The notes under the pieces were generated by a model. It worked only from the letters and a program-made list of their open reading frames with translations. It was not told the origin of the DNA and searched no databases. A DNA stretch of 64,000 bases from the NCBI GenBank assembly GCA_963840095.1, contig CAWIXN010000005.1:1240001-1304000 (forward strand), read 5' to 3'. This document shows positions 61,610 through 64,000 of this stretch, one piece after another. The DNA comes from DATBGO01 sp963840095. GTDB lineage: Bacteria > Actinomycetota > Actinomycetes > Streptosporangiales > Streptosporangiaceae. A program made the position numbers and the translations under genes. Positions within the stretch are counted from its first letter, which is position 1; each line of letters begins with the position of its first letter.

Positions 61610-62916
61610 GTCGCTCCTGACGGGGAGTCAAAGATCACCCAGTATGAGGAGTACTCGTTGCGGACATTGACGCCGCTTTTTTCGGGCACGTTCGCCGGAT
61701 CAGGCCGCATCCCCCGCCGGTACAGCTCACGCAGGCAGGTGACCATCAGCCCGGCCGGCTCAGCGGGATCGTCTTTGCCCTGCGGCGAGTCGCCGATGGT
61801 CATGCTCATCGCGATGCACGTGTGCACGCCACCGCCGAACGCGATACCGGTCGACTTCACGCCCTTGCTTCGCCTCCGGTAGGGATTGAAATCATCCGCG
61901 TCCTCGCCGAACGCCGCGACGTCGTGGCTGGCCGCGATGATGTCCAGCACCAGGTAACTTCCGGCCGTCACGGCCAGCCCGCTGGGCAGCGTCGTGTCGG
62001 CCACGGCGCGGCGGATGAAGAAGGGCGTCGGCGGGTGCAGCCGGAGCGCCTCGTTGCAGCACAGCCGCAGGAACGCCGGATCGGTGAGCGCCGCCTCGTG
62101 CCCCGGATGGCTGGCCAGCCAGCCGGACAGCTCCGCGACCGTATGCGGGATGGCGTTGGCGACCGAGTTGACCGGTCCCCCGTGGAACAGCATGGTCTCC
62201 GCCGCGAAGACATTCGGGGCCCAGCGCCGGAAGTGGTCGCCGTTGCGGATCATCACGGTGATCAGGTCCTGCGGCAGCTCGTCCTCGGTTATCTCGCCTC
62301 GTTCGAAGCGCGCGACCTCCTCCGCGCGCCGGGCCCACGAGGGCTCGAAGAACCGCTCCATGAAGTCGGCCTTGGACGCCGACGCACGCTGCATGGCCTC
62401 GCGGTGATCGCTGACCACCCACTCCATGTTGGCGCCGATCCCCAGCTGCTCGATCAGCTTGAGGTAGCCGCCAAGCACGCTGTCGTCGACTCCGTCCAGG
62501 CCGATGAACTCGGCCGACACCCGGTACAGGCACGACCGCATCAGGGTCCGGAGCTCGAGATGCACGAGTCCGTCCTCAGCACGCTGGTCGCGGGCGGCGT
62601 CGAGTCGGGCACGCAGCACCGGCAGCAGCACATCGTGTTCGTAGCGGCGCAGGTTCGGCTTTCGGAACAGCGCCGCCTCGATCCTCCGGCGCTGGAAATG
62701 CTCGGCGCCGGACAGCGCCAGCAGGCCATCGCCGATGAACTCGTAACTGTCGCGCAGTCCCCCGCCGCCCTGCTCCCAGTCCCTCGACCGGAAGACATGG
62801 TCGACATCGGCAAAGGAGGTGCACCAGGGCATGTCATCGACGGACGGACCGCGATCCGGGTAGAACGTGGTTCCTGCGAACGAGCCACCGGTACGTTGCG
62901 ATGTCCTGCCGTCCAT
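61606..62916 (-). CDS. Cytochrome P450 with atypical I-helix
   Basis: 436 residues. The ExxR motif is E289-A-L-R292 (NEALRLHPPTPFFIRRAV). The heme loop is FGGGVHTC with Cys367. The I-helix, normally A/G-G-x-D/E-T, reads FHGGPVNSVANAI (244-256), so both the acidic residue and the threonine used to activate oxygen are replaced (Val and Asn). This may mean peroxide use, substrate-assisted activation or a non-monooxygenase reaction. No ferredoxin gene is adjacent. It is coupled to the valine dehydrogenase gene and divergent from an AMP-forming ligase, with TGTCCACT about 20 bases upstream of its start. Confidence 0.88.
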   Translation of the reverse strand: MDGRTSQRTGGSFAGTTFYPDRGPSVDDMPWCTSFADVDHVFRSRDWEQGGGGLRDSYEFIGDGLLALSGAEHFQRRRIEAALFRKPNLRRYEHDVLLPVLRARLDAARDQRAEDGLVHLELRTLMRSCLYRVSAEFIGLDGVDDSVLGGYLKLIEQLGIGANMEWVVSDHREAMQRASASKADFMERFFEPSWARRAEEVARFERGEITEDELPQDLITVMIRNGDHFRRWAPNVFAAETMLFHGGPVNSVANAIPHTVAELSGWLASHPGHEAALTDPAFLRLCCNEALRLHPPTPFFIRRAVADTTLPSGLAVTAGSYLVLDIIAASHDVAAFGEDADDFNPYRRRSKGVKSTGIAFGGGVHTCIAMSMTIGDSPQGKDDPAEPAGLMVTCLRELYRRGMRPDPANVPEKSGVNVRNEYSSYWVIFDSPSGAT

Positions 62917-63075
62917 GCCTGCCCCATCGCCAGACTCGAATGTCCACTCCCAATGAAGCTTAACTTCTCGAACGGTTGACGACGCCGCATGCTGGGTGGA
63001 CAGTTACTTAGAAAGAGACTGAACCAACGGCGACCGGGTGTCAAGGCCAGTCGGCCGGTGGAGGCAGCGGTAACC

Positions 63076-64000
63076 ATGCAAGAGCGCGCTGGCTGGCGGG
63101 ATCCGGGCGAGCCGTGGAGCGCCGCGCCCCAGCAGACGATCGTCCAGCTCGTCGACGAGGCCTGCCGCCGCTGGCCAGGTGCCCCGGCGATGATCTTCGA
63201 GGACGGCCTGATCGTGACGTACGCCGAGCTGCTCGCCGCCGCCGAGCGCTTCGCCGGGTACCTGGCGGAGCGGATCCAGCCAGGCGACGCCGTGGCGGTG
63301 ATCCTGCGCAACCGGGCCGAGTTCATGATCGCGTGGCTGGCCGTCGTGGCCAACCGCGCTGTCCTGGTGTCGGTCAATCCGGACGACAAGATCCTCGACG
63401 CCGGGCACATCCTGCGCGACAGCGCCGCGGTGCTGGTGATCCTGGCCGACGAGCACCAGCGGCTGGTCGAGGAGCTGCGCCCCGGACTCGCCCGGCTGCG
63501 CGAGGTGGTCTGGGTGGCCGGCGGGGAGCCCGACGGCCTGGCCGCTTACTCCGGCAGCGGGCCGCTGCGGTTCGCCGACGCCAGGTGCGCCCGCGAGGAC
63601 ATCACCAATATCTATTACACGTCCGGGACCACCGGGCTGCCCAAGGGCTGCCTGGTGGACCACGAGTGGTGGCTGCGCACCGTCGATGTCCTGCTCCGGC
63701 GCGTCCCCCAGACCCCCTCGGACCGGGTCCTGTGCTGCCTGCAGTTCTTCTACGCCGACCCCGGCCACCTGCTGCTCGAATGCCTGACCACCGGCGGCGC
63801 CCTGGTGGTGATGCGCCGCTTCAGCGTGTCGCGATTCTGGGACGTGGTGCGCGAGCATGGCGTCACGCTGATTCTGAGCTTCGCCTCGATTCCGCTGTTC
63901 CTGCTCAAGGCCGAGCCTGGCCCCCGCGACCGTGACAACCACGTCCGCGTGGCCAGGCACCTGGCCATGCCTCCCGACCTGCACCGCCAGGTCACCGAGC
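63076..64000 (+). CDS. AMP-dependent synthetase/ligase, C-terminus beyond window
   Basis: At least 308 residues, open to the window edge, from ATG 63076 with GAGG upstream. The core is ANL-type: IVQLVDEACRRWPGAPAMIF, YAELLAAAERFAGYLAE, VILRNRAEFMIAWLAVVANR and the phosphate-binding loop YYTSGTTGLPKGC (about 179-191). It should activate a carboxylate as the adenylate and probably join it to CoA. It is divergent from the P450-valine dehydrogenase pair, suggesting one pathway in which a 2-oxo or hydroxy acid is activated. Confidence 0.88.
   Translation, partial: MQERAGWRDPGEPWSAAPQQTIVQLVDEACRRWPGAPAMIFEDGLIVTYAELLAAAERFAGYLAERIQPGDAVAVILRNRAEFMIAWLAVVANRAVLVSVNPDDKILDAGHILRDSAAVLVILADEHQRLVEELRPGLARLREVVWVAGGEPDGLAAYSGSGPLRFADARCAREDITNIYYTSGTTGLPKGCLVDHEWWLRTVDVLLRRVPQTPSDRVLCCLQFFYADPGHLLLECLTTGGALVVMRRFSVSRFWDVVREHGVTLILSFASIPLFLLKAEPGPRDRDNHVRVARHLAMPPDLHRQVTE

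Overview
The window is about 70% G+C with strong GC bias at third codon positions. It carries an actinobacterial gene set: a proteasome-activator-like protein, a small zinc-ribbon-like DUF7455 protein, an F420/LLM remnant, streptomycete-type valine dehydrogenase, a single-chain indolepyruvate:ferredoxin oxidoreductase, and NB-ARC/TPR regulators. It most likely comes from the chromosome of a soil actinomycete. The species cannot be told from the sequence. I saw no rRNA, tRNA, CRISPR array or replication origin.

Left part (1-11.7 kb): mixed housekeeping and accessory genes. These are an SDR/MDR oxidoreductase pair, a Bpa-like protein without the usual C-terminal tail, a DUF1326-DUF2182 pair, a lipoprotein GH3 hydrolase, a FadD15-like acyl-CoA ligase, a membrane-anchored PDZ protease with a repeat stalk, an orphan ABC ATPase, two small membrane proteins, and a frameshifted trypsin-like protease.

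11.8-23.3 kb: a one-carbon/nitrogen cluster. A four-subunit sarcosine-oxidase-type flavoenzyme (soxBDAG order) is read leftward, with an XRE-cupin regulator beside it. Read rightward are three genes of the split glutamate-synthase type (mgsABC-like) and a type III glutamine-synthetase-like enzyme (gmaS/glnT-like). Together these are all the parts of the N-methylglutamate pathway for methylamine, so the 'sarcosine oxidase' may really be N-methylglutamate dehydrogenase.

23.3-33.6 kb: a less ordered, partly decayed region. It has small membrane proteins, a large XRE/NB-ARC/TPR regulator, IS4 and IS5 remnants, a frameshifted SRPBCC gene, fragments of a TIR and an NB-ARC/TPR protein, a DHFR-like reductase, an enoyl-CoA hydratase and a GYD protein.

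33.8-53.1 kb: one long rightward, tightly overlapping gene run behind a clear promoter. Its order is amidase, indolepyruvate:ferredoxin oxidoreductase, amidohydrolase, N,N-dimethylformamidase-like large subunit, aldo/keto reductase, VOC-HD fusion, second amidase, a complete peptide-type ABC importer, and a TetR regulator. It looks like an import-and-degrade system for an unknown amide-containing compound.

53.2-64 kb: more catabolic genes. These are a SelA-like PLP enzyme, an enolase-superfamily protein lacking one usual lysine, a DUF3830 protein, a creatininase-family hydrolase, an unknown protein, a monomeric sarcosine-oxidase-like flavoenzyme, an M20 amidohydrolase, a translationally coupled P450-valine dehydrogenase pair with an aberrant P450 I-helix, and the start of an AMP-forming ligase.
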